A DNA stretch of 64,000 nt from Emiliania huxleyi CCMP1516 (taxonomy: Eukaryota; Haptophyta; Isochrysidales; Noelaerhabdaceae). The notes beneath the pieces are model-generated. The model made no database searches, was not told the DNA's origin, and saw only the letters and a program-made list of their open reading frames with translations. The stretch lies in NCBI RefSeq assembly GCF_000372725.1, contig NW_005198391.1, positions 178,944 to 242,943 of the forward strand, in the 5' to 3' direction. This document shows, piece after piece, positions 45,452-55,704 of this stretch. Numbering within the stretch: the first letter of the stretch is position 1; the number at the start of each line of letters is the position of its first letter. Position numbers and translations under genes: made by a program.

Positions 45452-48400
45452 ATGGCGACACGAAATCTCGGGACGATGTCGGACTCGGTCCTGCAAGACT
45501 ACCACACCAGGCGGCATACGAGCGGCCTGAATACCGAGGAACTCGAGGCGCCACTCGCGCTCGTCCACAGCACGAGCCGAATCAATTGGCTGACTGCACG
45601 ATACGACCCCGACGACTCGCAGCGGCTGCAGCTGCTCGCCACGGGCGAGGGTGGGTTTGAAGAGCTACTGGGCAGCCTCGACGACAACCTCGTCATTTAC
45701 GGCTGCTTCATGTTTGCGGCGGCCAATCAGGTCAAGTGCGCATTTGTGAGCTGGGTTGGCGAGGGTGTGAGCGGTCTCGAGCGCGCACGCGTGAGCATGC
45801 ACCGAAGCGACATGCAGGCCTTCGTGCAGCCTGTGGCGTCCTTCGACATCCAGGAGCGCGAGGTGCCAGCTGCTCTCTCGGCCGCTGTCAAGGCGTCGAT
45901 CGCGACTCAGGTGGGCGCGTCTCTCCTCTCCTACGATGGCCTCGCGCACATCTCGCTGGACACCAACAACATCGAGGCGGAGGGGGAGGAGTCCGCCGAG
46001 GAGGTGCATGGACGGTCCGAGCTCGAGCCGCTGCCGTCGGCGCCTCCAACGACCGACGCCGACACGGGTTTGCTCGAGGCGCTCTGGGCCGGCGAGGGAC
46101 TTCCCGCGGCACGCGCGGCGGCGCTGGCGAAGGAGGTTCCGCAATCTCTGCTGGGTGAGGTGCTGTGGGTGTGGGGCGGGCACGAGCAGCTGACGCCGGA
46201 GGCGGCCGCCGGACTGCTCTCTGCTGCGTCAGAGGAGGCGGCGGAGGCGGCGGAGGCGGCGCCACACCCGGGCGAGGCTCTTCGGGGAGAAGGGCTGCGG
46301 CTGTCGCTGTGCTTGCTGCTCCGCGTTCAGATGCTGCGCGAGGGCGACTGCCATCCGCGAGGTGCTGCAAGGCTCCACACCCGGCGACGTCCACTCTCCG
46401 CTCCCCACCTACAATAGGCGCCACGGAGTGGGGCGTCGAGTTTGCGCGCAAGCGTGGCGGGCTGGGGCTGCTCAGCCTCGCAGCGCAGCAGCTGGTGTCG
46501 CGTCATCCGCAGTGGATGCTGACGCGACACCAGGCGCTCTCGTGCCTCGAGGCAGCCTCCTGTGCCCTCCTTGGCCTCTCCGCCGAAGCGCCACCGCCGC
46601 CCAAGCCGTCCTCCACACCCGCTCCACTCGCGAACGCCGGTGGAAAACAAAAGCTGCAGATCGCGCAGCAGCCGCCGCCGCCGCCGCTGCCAGGGGCGCC
46701 ACCACCGCCGCCGCCGCTGCCAGGGGGTGCGCCTCCGCCGCCGCCGCCACCGCCGCTGCCAGGGGGTGCGCCTCCGCCGCCGCCGCCGCCGCCGCTGCCA
46801 GGGGCGCCACCACCGCCGCCGCCGCCGCCAGGGGGGGCGCCTCCGCCGCCGCCACCTCCAGTGCCACCACCCGGCGTGCCGCCGCCGCCGCCGCCGCCAG
46901 GGGCACCGCCTACGCCTCCTCCTCCGCCGCCGATGCTGCCGGGTGCGCCGAACCCACGAAGCGCACCGCCAGCGCCTCCGCCGCCACCTCGTGGCGCGCC
47001 AAAGCCGCCGGGCGAGTCGGCCAAGGCGAAGAGGGAGCGCGAGGCGGCGGCGGCGGCGGCGGAGGCGGCGGCGGCGCAAGCTGCGGCCGCCGAGGAGGCA
47101 AGGGTTGAGCGACGGCGGCTCTTTTGGAAGAGGGTGCCCGATCGGTTGGTTGGTCCGACTGTGTTTGGCGAGATCTCCCCGGCGCTCGACCGGCTGCGCG
47201 AGAGCGTCGGGCCGGAGGTGCAGGCGCTGGTGCGGGACCATTTCGTGCGAGAGCGCGCGGCCAAGCAGCTGAGCGAGGCGGAGAGGGTCGGGCAGGAGGT
47301 CGGCGCCATTGGTGGCGTGCTGAAGAAGGGCTCGCTCACTTTCCTCGACCAGCGGCGGTGGAACAACATCGCGATCGGCCTCTCGAAGCTCGGCCTCGAC
47401 AACGCAACCATCCGCACGGCGGTGGTTGCGGCCGACGAGTCTGTGCTCACCCCGAGCGCGGTCGAGCTGCTGCTGCCCTGCCTTCCGACCGCCGACGACA
47501 TCGAGGCGATCGCCCCGTACGACGGCGACCCGGAGCTGCTCGCGACGGTGGAGCGCTTCTTCTGGGAGGTACACGCCGTGCCGCTCTTCACGAGCCGCGT
47601 GCACGCGCTGCATGCGAAGCAGGCCTCCGGCGCGCAGGCAGCCCCCGCTCTCGGCTTCCGCGGGCGGCTCCACACCGCTGCGTCCGCGTCGACCTCCGAC
47701 CCGGACACGCCCTGTAGGTTGCGCTCGCGCAGCAGATGCTCGAGAGCCTCGGCCGCGCCTGCAGCCAGGTCCTTCTCGCGTCCGGATTTGAGGAGCTGCT
47801 CGGCCTGCTCGTCCTCGTCGGCAACGAGATGAACCAAGGCACGTCGCGCGGCAGCGCCGCCGGCTGCCACTTGACCATCCTGAGCCGGCTCGACGACGTC
47901 CGCTCGATGGGCGCCAAGCAGCGCACGAGTTTGCTGCAGCTGCTCGTGGCCCTCGCCGAGGACCGGCTCCCTTTGTCGGCGGGCCGCGTGCGAGCGGAGC
48001 TGTCGCCCTGCAGACCTCCCCTCCGAGGGCGGCACCGTTCCGTGCGTAGGCCGGGCGCTGGCCGGATGAGCTCGAGGGGGCGGCCGAGGCGAGCGGCGTG
48101 TCGTGGAAGCGCATCACCGCCGAGCTTCGCGAGCTGGAGCGCGGCGCCGCACTCGTGGAGCGCGTGTGCAGGGGCGTCGCGGCAAAGGCGCGGGGCGGCG
48201 AGCCGGACCCCTTCTCCGTCGCGATGGGCGCTTGGCTCGGCGACGCCGTCGCACAGCAGGAGGCGCTGCAGGCGCTGCTCTCCCAGACGCGCCGCCTGTA
48301 CGTCGCGAGCGCGGCGCGGCTCGGGATCGAAGCGGGCAAAGACGGAGACGACCACGGGCCAGAGAAGCTCTTTGAGTTGCTCGCCACTTTCCGGACGCAG

Positions 48401-49279
48401 TGGGCGGCGGCGCAGCAGGCCAACGCGGCAGCCGCGGCGCGAGAGGCTCGCGATCTCCACCTGGCAGAGCAGCGCGAGGCGCTCCGCGCCGCCGCCGCCG
48501 CACGCCGTGAGGCGCGGGCGGCTCGCAAGGCGGCCGCTGCCTCCGCGGCGGGCGGCCAGTCCGGGGAGCGGGAGGGTCCGGCCCCCCGCGGCCGGCGAGG
48601 CCCCGCAGCCTTGAGCATGGCCGGCGCAAGGCGCGCGAAGCTGCCCTTCAACACGAAGGCGAGCAGGCCCAAGGCTACTGTCGCCGGCGCGGGCGGCAGC
48701 GGCAAGGAGTGCCGCACGTGCGGACGTCGCTTCGTCGCTTTTGGCCCCGTCTGCCCGACATGCCGTGCCAGCAAGAGGAGAGGGCCGCCGGCGGCGCCGA
48801 CAGGCGACGCTTGCTTCGTCTGCAGCCGAAAGGTGTATGACGCGGAGCGGCTCGTCGCCGCCGGCCGCCTCTTCCACCGCAAGTCGCCTGGCCACCCGGG
48901 CTGCTTTCGCTGCGCGCACTGCGACGTCACCCTCTCTGCGACCAGCTTCTCGTGTGCGCCTTCGCGCCGCCGCTTCTTCTGCCAGAACCACTTCAAGCAG
49001 CTCTTTGCCATGCACGGCAACTACGACTTTGCCGAGGGCGGCGGGGAGGAGGAGGCAGAGGCGGAGCAGGCGGCCCAGGCGCCACCGGGCGGGGGCGGGG
49101 GCGAGGGCCGGGCGACCGCGCCAACGACGCAAGCAGTGGCAGCGGCAGCGCCGGCGGCAGAGGCGGCGGCTGAGGCGGTGGCAGAGGCGGCGGTGCCGGA
49201 GGAGGAGCCGGAGGAGCCGACGTGCCGGAGCCGTCTCCCGGCGAGCAGGCGAGGCTGGCGCGTCCTCGACACGCCTTGA
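45452..49279 (+). CDS. ADF-H / formin (FH1-FH2) / LIM fusion protein, four exons
   Basis: Exons 45452-46361, 46418-47622, 47718-47987, 48050-49279 give about 1204 residues. An N-terminal ADF-H domain of coactosin type (INWLTARYDPDD, YGCFMFAAANQVKCAFVSWVGEGV, RSDMQAFVQP) is followed by a linker, an FH1 region of long proline runs, and FH2: LFWKRVPDRLV, RRWNNIAIGLSKLGL, ADESVLTPSAVELLLPCLP, PYDGDPELLATVERFFWE, LVLVGNEMNQGT. After an Ala/Arg-rich helix come a small zinc knuckle (CRTCGRR...CPTC) and a LIM-type zinc domain (CFVCSRKV...HPGCFRCAHC...CQNHF). Formins nucleate and extend actin filaments using profilin-actin caught by FH1. Introns 1 and 3 are GT-AG (56 and 62 nt); intron 2 (47623-47717) is GC-AG after CAG. 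The last exon may splice onward to the ADF-H exon at 49403. Confidence 0.85.
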
Positions 49280-49402
49280 GTTGCGTCCATAGGCACTATG
49301 TCTACGGCGAGCTGCGCATCCCCTTCGAAGCGGAGGTCGGCCATCTGCCCGCTCTGTGTGTGGCTCGAGTTCTGTCTCACTCCAGCGGCGGCTGGTTGGT
49401 AG

Positions 49403-49864
49403 GACGGGTGGATGCGCGTTCGTGAGACGTCGCTGCCGCAAAATTGGCTGCTGCTGAGCTACTCGCGGGCCGACCCCGACTTGGTCGAGATTGTCGGCGA
49501 GGGAGACGACGGCCTCGCCGCGCTGCGCGCCGCTGCTTGCGACTCCGGCCGCGTCTACTGGGCCTTCTTCCTGGTCGTGGGCGTCGACACCCGCCGCGGC
49601 GTCGTCTCGCGCCGGCCAAAGTACGTATTTGCGACGGTGGGCGGGGCGGAGGTGGACGTGCGCACGCGGACGCGGGCGCTGCTGCACACGGGTGCGGTCG
49701 GCGCGGTGCTGCAGGAGGCACACCTCCACTGCGAGGTGGAGTCGGCGGAGGAGCTCAGTGACGCAGCCGTGGCGGCCCGGCTGGCGCAGATAGGGGGCGC
49801 GCACCGGCCAAACGGCTACGACTTCGGCGACGGCGGCGGGGCGGTTCGGGTGGAGGAGGAGTGA
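49403..49864 (+). CDS. coactosin/ADF-H domain exon, possibly the 3' end of the formin gene
   Basis: An acceptor TTGGTAG precedes an open frame of about 153 residues with coactosin-like features: NWLLLSYSRADPDLVEIVGE, VYWAFFLVVG, KYVFATVGGAEVDVRTR, LLHTGAVGAVLQEAHLHCEV and the C-terminal LAQIGGAHRPNGYDFGDG. Coactosin-type domains bind actin filament sides. It lies 124 bp after the stop of the formin frame and on the same strand. It may therefore be a second ADF-H domain joined by splicing of a frame near 49290-49390, or a separate small gene with an unseen first exon. Confidence 0.6.
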   Translation, partial: DGWMRVRETSLPQNWLLLSYSRADPDLVEIVGEGDDGLAALRAAACDSGRVYWAFFLVVGVDTRRGVVSRRPKYVFATVGGAEVDVRTRTRALLHTGAVGAVLQEAHLHCEVESAEELSDAAVAARLAQIGGAHRPNGYDFGDGGGAVRVEEE

Positions 49865-50249
49865 AGGTCGGGTGGAGGAGGAGTGAGGAGCGGCGTGCTC
49901 GTCGAGCGTGCTCGTAAGAGAGCCACGGCAGAGGCGGCGGCGGGGGCACTACGGAAGAGGTTCTCGTTGGGCGTGCCCAAGCTGCGCAGCGCGGAGGTGG
50001 TCGGTCCTGTTGTGAGAGTGCTCTCATGTGCCGCACGAGCCGCGATAGTGCCGAGATACCGGCGGCGCCCGCATGGGGCCACGGCGTCGCTCGAGTGCGC
50101 CTGAGAGAAGCGAGAGGGTGCTTTATGTTGTGCGCCCCCCGGCGGTTCCGGTTTGCCGGGTGTGCCGGGTGGTGGCGCGGCTGCCGGTTCGGGATGCGGC
50201 TTGTTTGAGGGTTCTCAAAAACAAAACACATCCCGCGAGCCACTGGTCG
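49865..50249. other. intergenic, nothing recognised
   Basis: About 385 bp between convergent coding regions. A 15-bp sequence GGTGGAGGAGGAGTG is repeated at the stop codon of the preceding frame (about 49850 and 49869). Confidence 0.5.
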
Positions 50250-50927
50250 CTACCCGCAGCGAGCGCGCTTGTCCTCGCGCCCGTCTTCCAGGGCTTGTAG
50301 CCGCGCCTCTAGTGCGAGGAGGGACGTCGTCAAGTCCTTGATGCGCGCGCGCGCCGCGTCGTCCCGGCCGCCGCTGCCGCCACCGCCGCCGCCACTCGGC
50401 ATGCAGGCGGCCTCGATGGCCTTCACCCTCGCCGCGAGTGCGACCAGCTCGGCCCCCGTGTCGGGGCTGCAGCGCGTCTCCTGCCACCGCGCGTCCTCAG
50501 GAGCGCCGACGGCCTGGGCGGCCTGCAATCCGTCCGACGAGAGGCCAAGCGCGTGGTTGTGATGCAGCCCGGCCGTCCCGAGCGCGTACGCGGCGAGGGC
50601 GTCGCGGCGCAGCGCGTAGCGAGGCGCGAGCTGACGCCAGACGACCTGCTCTGCCAGCGCGGCCGGGACTGCGGCGGGGGCAGTGGAGTACTGGCATCCG
50701 AGCGGCGCACTGCAGGCGTCGCAGGTGATGCAATCCGCCGGGAATTCCGAACCCTGGAGCGCGCTGTTTGAGCCGCTGTCCGCAGGAGGGCTGACGGTCA
50801 CCCCGAGAACGGCGTCTACAATGAGCGCATCGAGCGCCTCGACGGTGCAGACGAGCTGGTTCGAGTCAGTGATAACCGTGCGGCACGACGCGCACTGGAA
50901 GACGAGCGGGCTGTCGATCTCACCCAT
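50250..50927 (-). CDS. Mis18-like centromere/Yippee-fold protein
   Basis: A single-exon protein of 225 residues, started at MGEIDSPLVFQC. The N-terminal two thirds match the Mis18 domain, a Yippee-like zinc fold: FQCASCRTVITDSNQLV gives the first CxxC, ITCDACSAPLGCQY the second, and WRQLAPRYALRRDALAAYALG is the conserved closing helix region. The C-terminus is a coiled coil (LVALAARVKAIEAACM, then LTTSLLALEARLQALEDG), again as in Mis18 proteins, which oligomerise. Mis18 complexes prime centromeres for CENP-A loading in animals and fungi, so a centromere role is the leading inference. A longer open frame upstream (to 51197) lacks family similarity. Confidence 0.75.
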   Translation of the reverse strand: MGEIDSPLVFQCASCRTVITDSNQLVCTVEALDALIVDAVLGVTVSPPADSGSNSALQGSEFPADCITCDACSAPLGCQYSTAPAAVPAALAEQVVWRQLAPRYALRRDALAAYALGTAGLHHNHALGLSSDGLQAAQAVGAPEDARWQETRCSPDTGAELVALAARVKAIEAACMPSGGGGGGSGGRDDAARARIKDLTTSLLALEARLQALEDGREDKRARCG

Positions 50928-51330
50928 CGATGCTTTGAAAGCTCGATGCTCTAGAACTGCGCTGCTCACCCAGCGCAACACCAAGCAAGCGCCTCCCTCC
51001 CCGCCACCACCCTTGCCCTCGCCGGCTGCCGCCTTCCGGAAAGAAAGAATTTTTCGCCTGACATCTATGGAATTGTGCTCCTCCGGGGGTCGCCCGTCCC
51101 CTGGGGATTCTCGACGGCCGCCGCTCCGTCGCTCGTCAGACAAGTATCCGGGCGCTGTGACTGAAGGTGGGTGGGTGAGCAGGAAGGTGGCAGGCAAGCC
51201 GCAAGTGTGAGTGAGTGGGGAAGAGGGGTGGCCCCTGGCCTTCGGAGGCCGCCGGCCAACGCAGCCGCCTCCGCCACGCTCGCAGCGGAGCCGCCGCCTT
51301 GCGCCTCTGTCGGAGCGGCGGCCGCCTCCG
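50928..51330. other. intergenic with possible leader of the Mis18-like gene
   Basis: The frame of the Mis18-like gene stays open to 51197, but the added sequence is low complexity. Nothing else is seen. Confidence 0.4.
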
Positions 51331-52453
51331 CTAGTTCATCCCGCCGCCAAACCCGCCGACCGAGTTCTCGTACTCTGGGTGCTCGCCCCATTTCGACGGA
51401 AACCACAAAACGTTGCCGAGGGTGCCTACGCGCACCGCGAGGAGGGGTGAGGGAGGGAGGTGTGGGAGGTGGGACGCCGCCACCGCTCGTTCTGGCGGGC
51501 GCCGATCACGTAGCAGACCGCCAGGGCCCCGTTGTAGCCGCACCAAAAGGTGTTGAGTCGCACCTGGGTTTGACGGGAGGGGAGGGGAGGGGAGCGGACG
51601 CAGTCCGGGCGGTGCGAGGTGTGGGCCGCAGGCCGCGGGCGCGCGGCGCGCGTCAAAGCCGTAGACGTCGGCATGCAGGACGTGAAAGAAGCAGAGCATG
51701 AAGGCAGCGGCGTGGTAGAAGGCGAAGGCCAGGTAGATCCAGCCCGAGTTGCCGACCGGACTCACCGCAGCCGCCAGCGCCATCAAGCCTATCACGAAGA
51801 CGAGGCCAGCGCACACCCAGAGCAGCAGCACGAGCTGCTTCGCCGCGTCGCTCATCAGCTCTGGCTGCTTCGCCGGCACGTACCTGCGGCCGCGGCGCCC
51901 CGAGGGCCACACGCGTCAGCAGCCACTCTCCGAAGCCGGGCGCGAGGCGTGTCAAAGCGTCTAGGGGCTTGTGCGGCGGCGGCGAGCGCGCGCCATCTTC
52001 GCAGCAGCACTCCTGCGTGCCGACGGGTGGATCGCGGTGAGCCGCACGCGCCGACTCTCCCCACCAGCCACAGCCGGCCCCGCCGCCCACCCCGCGCCGA
52101 AGGTGATTGCGAGTGCGCGCGCACTCCGCCCTCGCGCCCGTGTGAAGGCGGCGGGCGTGGGATCGCTGTGTGGAGACTGCGCGCGACCCACTCGCACCTG
52201 GGTAGAGCAGCACCGGGATGGGCATCCCGAGGTTGACTGCAGCATCGAGCCAGAAGAGTCTACGGGCCACACCGAAGGAGGCGTGTGTGGGGAGTGGCAG
52301 TGCGGCCAGCGCGCCGCTGCGATCGGTGCGATCGGCTTGCAGGCAGGGGCGCGGACGCACATCCGCCACGAGAGCTGCTCCTGCATCGCCGATGGCCGAA
52401 GCGACGGCGTGGACTGTAATGCGGGGCGCTGACGAATGCAGCGGCCGGAGCAC
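51331..52453 (-). CDS. small multi-pass membrane protein, exons partly resolved
   Basis: Family not recognised. Hydrophobic pieces occur in minus-strand order: LFWLDAAVNLGMPIPVLLYP near 52210-52270, PGFGEWLLTRVALG near 51910-51960, KQLVLLLWVCAGLVFVIGLM with AAAVSPVGNSGWIYLAFAFY and HAAAFMLCFFHVLHADVYGF at about 51660-51860, and FWCGYNGALAVCYVIGARQN near 51490-51550. The end is LGNVLWFPSKWGEHPEYE at about 51350-51420. Four or more membrane spans are likely. The pieces lie in different frames separated by short GC-rich stretches with candidate splice sites, for example CCGCAG before GTACGTGCCG near 51890, but I could not fix all borders. The total is probably 200-250 residues. Confidence 0.5.
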
Positions 52454-52800
52454 AAGGGCGGCGCACTGTTTTTTTTTCGCTAAGCGCGCTTGGCTTGGCT
52501 ATCGACGGGCTCACTTTTGCTCGATGCCGTGCGCCGAGCGGCGCTTCAAGGCGGCGCTGGTCTCGAGGGACCACGGCGACAGCGCGCACGTGGCGAAGCC
52601 GGGCGAGGCGCAGCACGCAGGGCCTGCCTGCTCGCCGGCAAGACCTACTGCCGCTGCCCTGGCATGTCGGCAAACGCTGCAGCAGTCAAGGCGCTGCGTA
52701 AGGCGCGCGAGGAGACGCCGGAAGAGGAGGTGTGGGAAGGGCTGCGGCTCTCAATCTCCTCATCCAAAACTCACACAATGCAGTTTGCGCTGTGACACAC
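52454..52800. other. intergenic, weak coding signal
   Basis: A plus-strand frame ending at 52795 (LAGKTYCRCPGMSANAAAVK, then KAREETPEEEVWEGLRLSIS) has balanced composition and may be the last exon of an unseen gene. No family match. Confidence 0.3.
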
Positions 52801-52801
52801 A

Positions 52802-54108
52802 GTTAGAGTTGTTTGGTATTGCTAAAAATCTCTCTCACACACAACAACAAACGCCCGCGACAAAAACAAGCACCACACCGTCCGCGGCGGCTACCTGACC
52901 GAGTTCTACCCCAAGAGCGTCCCGCTCCCCGAGCCCGAGTCCCTTCCAGCTACCGACGCGATTCTCAAACTGGCACTTGCAAATCCACGTACCCGCGGCC
53001 GCGGCGCTCGCTGCCATCAAGAATCACAAGGACTGGTACGCGCACCAGGAGCTCGTCAAGGCGCGGGATGTGCACGTGTCAAGAACAACCTGTCCCTCGG
53101 AGACAGCGCCGTCAACAACCGCGAAGCCGCGCGCTTCGTCTCCGCCTCAACGCCTTTCGCCGGCAAGGCCTTCGATGTCTGTGTCGACGGTACGTACGCC
53201 ACCGCCCTCTCCTCCGACACCCTCCAGGACGAGCTGCAGCGGAAGCTCGGCCTTTGGCTCTCCGCGGCGCTTCCCACCCTTCGGGTCGCGCTCGAGCGGG
53301 GCATGCCAGTCGATTTCTTCGGCGACTACCTTTACAACAAGGCCCACCACCGGCGGCCCCACGACGGCGTCCTCGCCGCCTGGGCGGACGCGATGCGCGC
53401 CCCGGCCAACGCGCCGGTCGTGCACGGCGACAAGGAGAAACCAGAGCTCACCCGGCAGTACAACGAGGGGTACAAGACTGTGACCTCGCAGAACCCCATG
53501 CGGGAGCCGGGACCGGGGGGGTGCGATGAGGTGAATGAAATCAAGCTCTGGACGCCCCTCCTCAAGACCTCCTCGCCGGGCGTTGGCAACGCCTCGAGTG
53601 GCGGCACGCCCTCCTCCGTTGGCCACTCCTACGCCTTCGGCCACACCGAAGAGAAGGCCCGCCGCCTAAACATGGGCTGCAAGGCGCGCGGGCAGCCCGG
53701 CCAACCCTTCTCCCACAAGACCGGCCACGGCTACGTCAAGGCGCATCGCGGTTTCTACCACGACGCGATCTTTGTCAAGCGCAACAACTTCAACCTGCTG
53801 CTCCACGAGACGTTCGGCGGCGGCTTCTCGCCCACCGCCGTTCTCAAGCTGCGCCGCCTCGCGCGCAAAGTCGCGCGCGGCAGCGTTGACCGCACGGCCT
53901 ACTCGCCCAAGTACTCGCTCTCTTTTATGTCCCACCATGCAGAGCGAATCTCTCTCTCTGTTGTGCGAGGCGTGAACCGCGCCATTCGCTCTCACCTGGC
54001 AACCCTGTCTGCACGTCTCGCGCGCGCGTGAACAGGGCTCCAGGCCCCAAATGACGTGTGAGTGTTAGAGTTGTTTGGTATTGCTAAATCTCTCTCTCAC
54101 ACACACAC
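52802..54108 (+). mobile_element. repeated element of unknown family with direct terminal motif
   Basis: A motif of about 42 bp, beginning GTTAGAGTTGTTTGGTATTG and running into CTCTCTCACACACA, lies at both ends (52802 and 54064). The interior encodes protein-like sequence not matched to a family (for example MPVDFFGDYLYNKAHHRRPH and RNNFNLLLHETFGGGFSPTA). The coding region looks broken in two or three places upstream, while the 3' part is open to 54031. Its last 345 bp recur at 62281-62628. Since the family is unknown and could be virus-like, no repaired protein is proposed. Confidence 0.55.
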
Positions 54109-54897
54109 AGTTTGGGCTGGATTGTCGTAGACGTTTCCAACGTGCTCACGGGTCACGGCTACGGCTTGATTGAGCTTTGCTTATGATTGAAAAAATTAGA
54201 TATTCTTACCTTCTTGCCCCCCTCTGAGACTAGGGACAGAACCCACCCGTACACAGGAGAGATGGGACTGCGCCTCGCCCCCGCTTGCCCTGACTGCACA
54301 GGATAGCGTGACCCAATTGGCGACACATAGCGGGGGACACTGCGCAAGGAGGGGGTGCGTCGCCTTTCTTTGTCCTCTCGAGGGAATGTTCTCTCGACGC
54401 CCATGGCCTTTTTCTGAGGTTTCGTACTACTTCCCTCGGTAATGTGTTACGGGTATCGGTCGCTGAGTGGACGCTATCTCTAACCATTTGATCTACGTTT
54501 GCCGACTTCGGCCGACGGCCTCTCGATGGTCGAGTGGCTTCCGGATCGAATCGGCGACTATGACCCTTATAATTTTTTCACACCTGAGCGGGCCCAATTT
54601 TGCTCAGATGCACCTCCGAATTCGAAATCGCGTCCTCACGCTTAGTGCTTGGTGTGCGTCCGTTTTTCGTCACGGGTTTTTGCTTGTGATTGAGCTTTGC
54701 TTGTGTGGGTGGCGGTGGTGGGGGCCGGGGGGATGGTGTCGGAGGCGTCGACGTAGACGGTTGCGGCTGGCGTAAAGTGGACGGCGTCGTTGAGGCTTGC
54801 ACGACGGGGGCGGCGAGCGGCCGGGGAGTGGCGCGAGAGGGGCGGGAGGGCTTGTGGAGCAGGCGTCTCACATTCTGTCCACGCACCACGCTCGCAG
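54109..54897. other. intergenic, nothing firm
   Basis: GATTGAGCTTTGCTT occurs at about 54162 and again at about 54690, a small local direct repeat. No gene is supported. Confidence 0.45.
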
Positions 54898-55071
54898 ATG
54901 ATGCTTCGCATTCTTCTCGCCGCGCCTTTCATCGGTGGTACCGTTGGCTTCGCTTCGGCCGGGCCCGAGCCCGAGCCCGAGCTCGTCGATTGCACGTCCC
55001 TCGCCTACCACTTTGACCTGGACATCAACGACACGACGTGCGGTGTGAGGACCAAGCAGAAGGTGTCCTGA
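54898..55071 (+). CDS. first exon or short form of a secreted protein
   Basis: The frame starts MMLRILLAAPFIGGTVGFAS, a good signal peptide, followed by an EPEPEPE stretch and LVDCTSLAYHFDLDINDTTC with two cysteines. It stops at 55071, but downstream DNA to about 55580 contains more protein-like frames (a histidine/aspartate-rich GHEHDDDVGGDHDAED piece near 55235 and YVTVKYMEDLARKAAQCHGV near 55510), so this is probably exon 1 of a longer gene. The His/Asp-rich part might bind metal. The family is unknown and the splice pattern unresolved. Confidence 0.45.
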   Translation: MMLRILLAAPFIGGTVGFASAGPEPEPELVDCTSLAYHFDLDINDTTCGVRTKQKVS

Positions 55072-55704
55072 AGACATATATGTCCCTTCACCCGGAGACG
55101 GCAAGCGGCACGAAGCTTGCCATCGACGGAGGCGGCCTCTTCACAATCCTCTCCTACCTCTTGCCGACCGATGTCAGCGGCACGCACCTCTGGGCAGCCT
55201 CTGGGACGAGAAGTACTCGTATCACACGGCCACGAGCACGACGACGACGTCGGCGGCGACCACGACGCCGAGGACCAAGTCATCTTCGGAGGTGCGTGCG
55301 GTACCGTCGCGGGTACGCGGGCAAAATCCCTGCCTCGTGTCGAACGTCTTATGTTCCCCTTCTTTCAGCTTTCACCGTATCACTATCTCACACGAGGCAA
55401 CTACCACGTGACAAGGCGGTCGAGCGCCAGAGCGGCGTCACAGCGGCGAGCACGCACGTCTTCGCCGTCCTCGGCGCTACGGGCAAGTACGCTAAGTACA
55501 ACGGTGGCTACGTGACGGTGAAGTACATGGAAGACCTGGCCCGCAAAGCCGCGCAATGCCACGGTGTGCTGTGGCCACGATGACGCAATCTGATTCACCA
55601 GTCCAACAAACAAATCTCACAGGCACAGCCCACAACCCCACCACTCTCCACCACTCCTGCTCTCACACGCCTGGCGCACGCTCCACTGCCTGTCGCGCCG
55701 CCGG

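Noticed and set aside
46327-49020. An 897-residue minus-strand frame opposite the formin gene
   Set aside because: It mirrors the FH1 proline codons and the downstream helix codons; composition is unlike a protein and the plus strand carries clear FH2 and LIM domains.
52802-54108. Calling the direct end motifs LTRs
   Set aside because: At about 42 bp they are too short and lack the usual TG...CA ends; no primer-binding site or polypurine tract was recognised.
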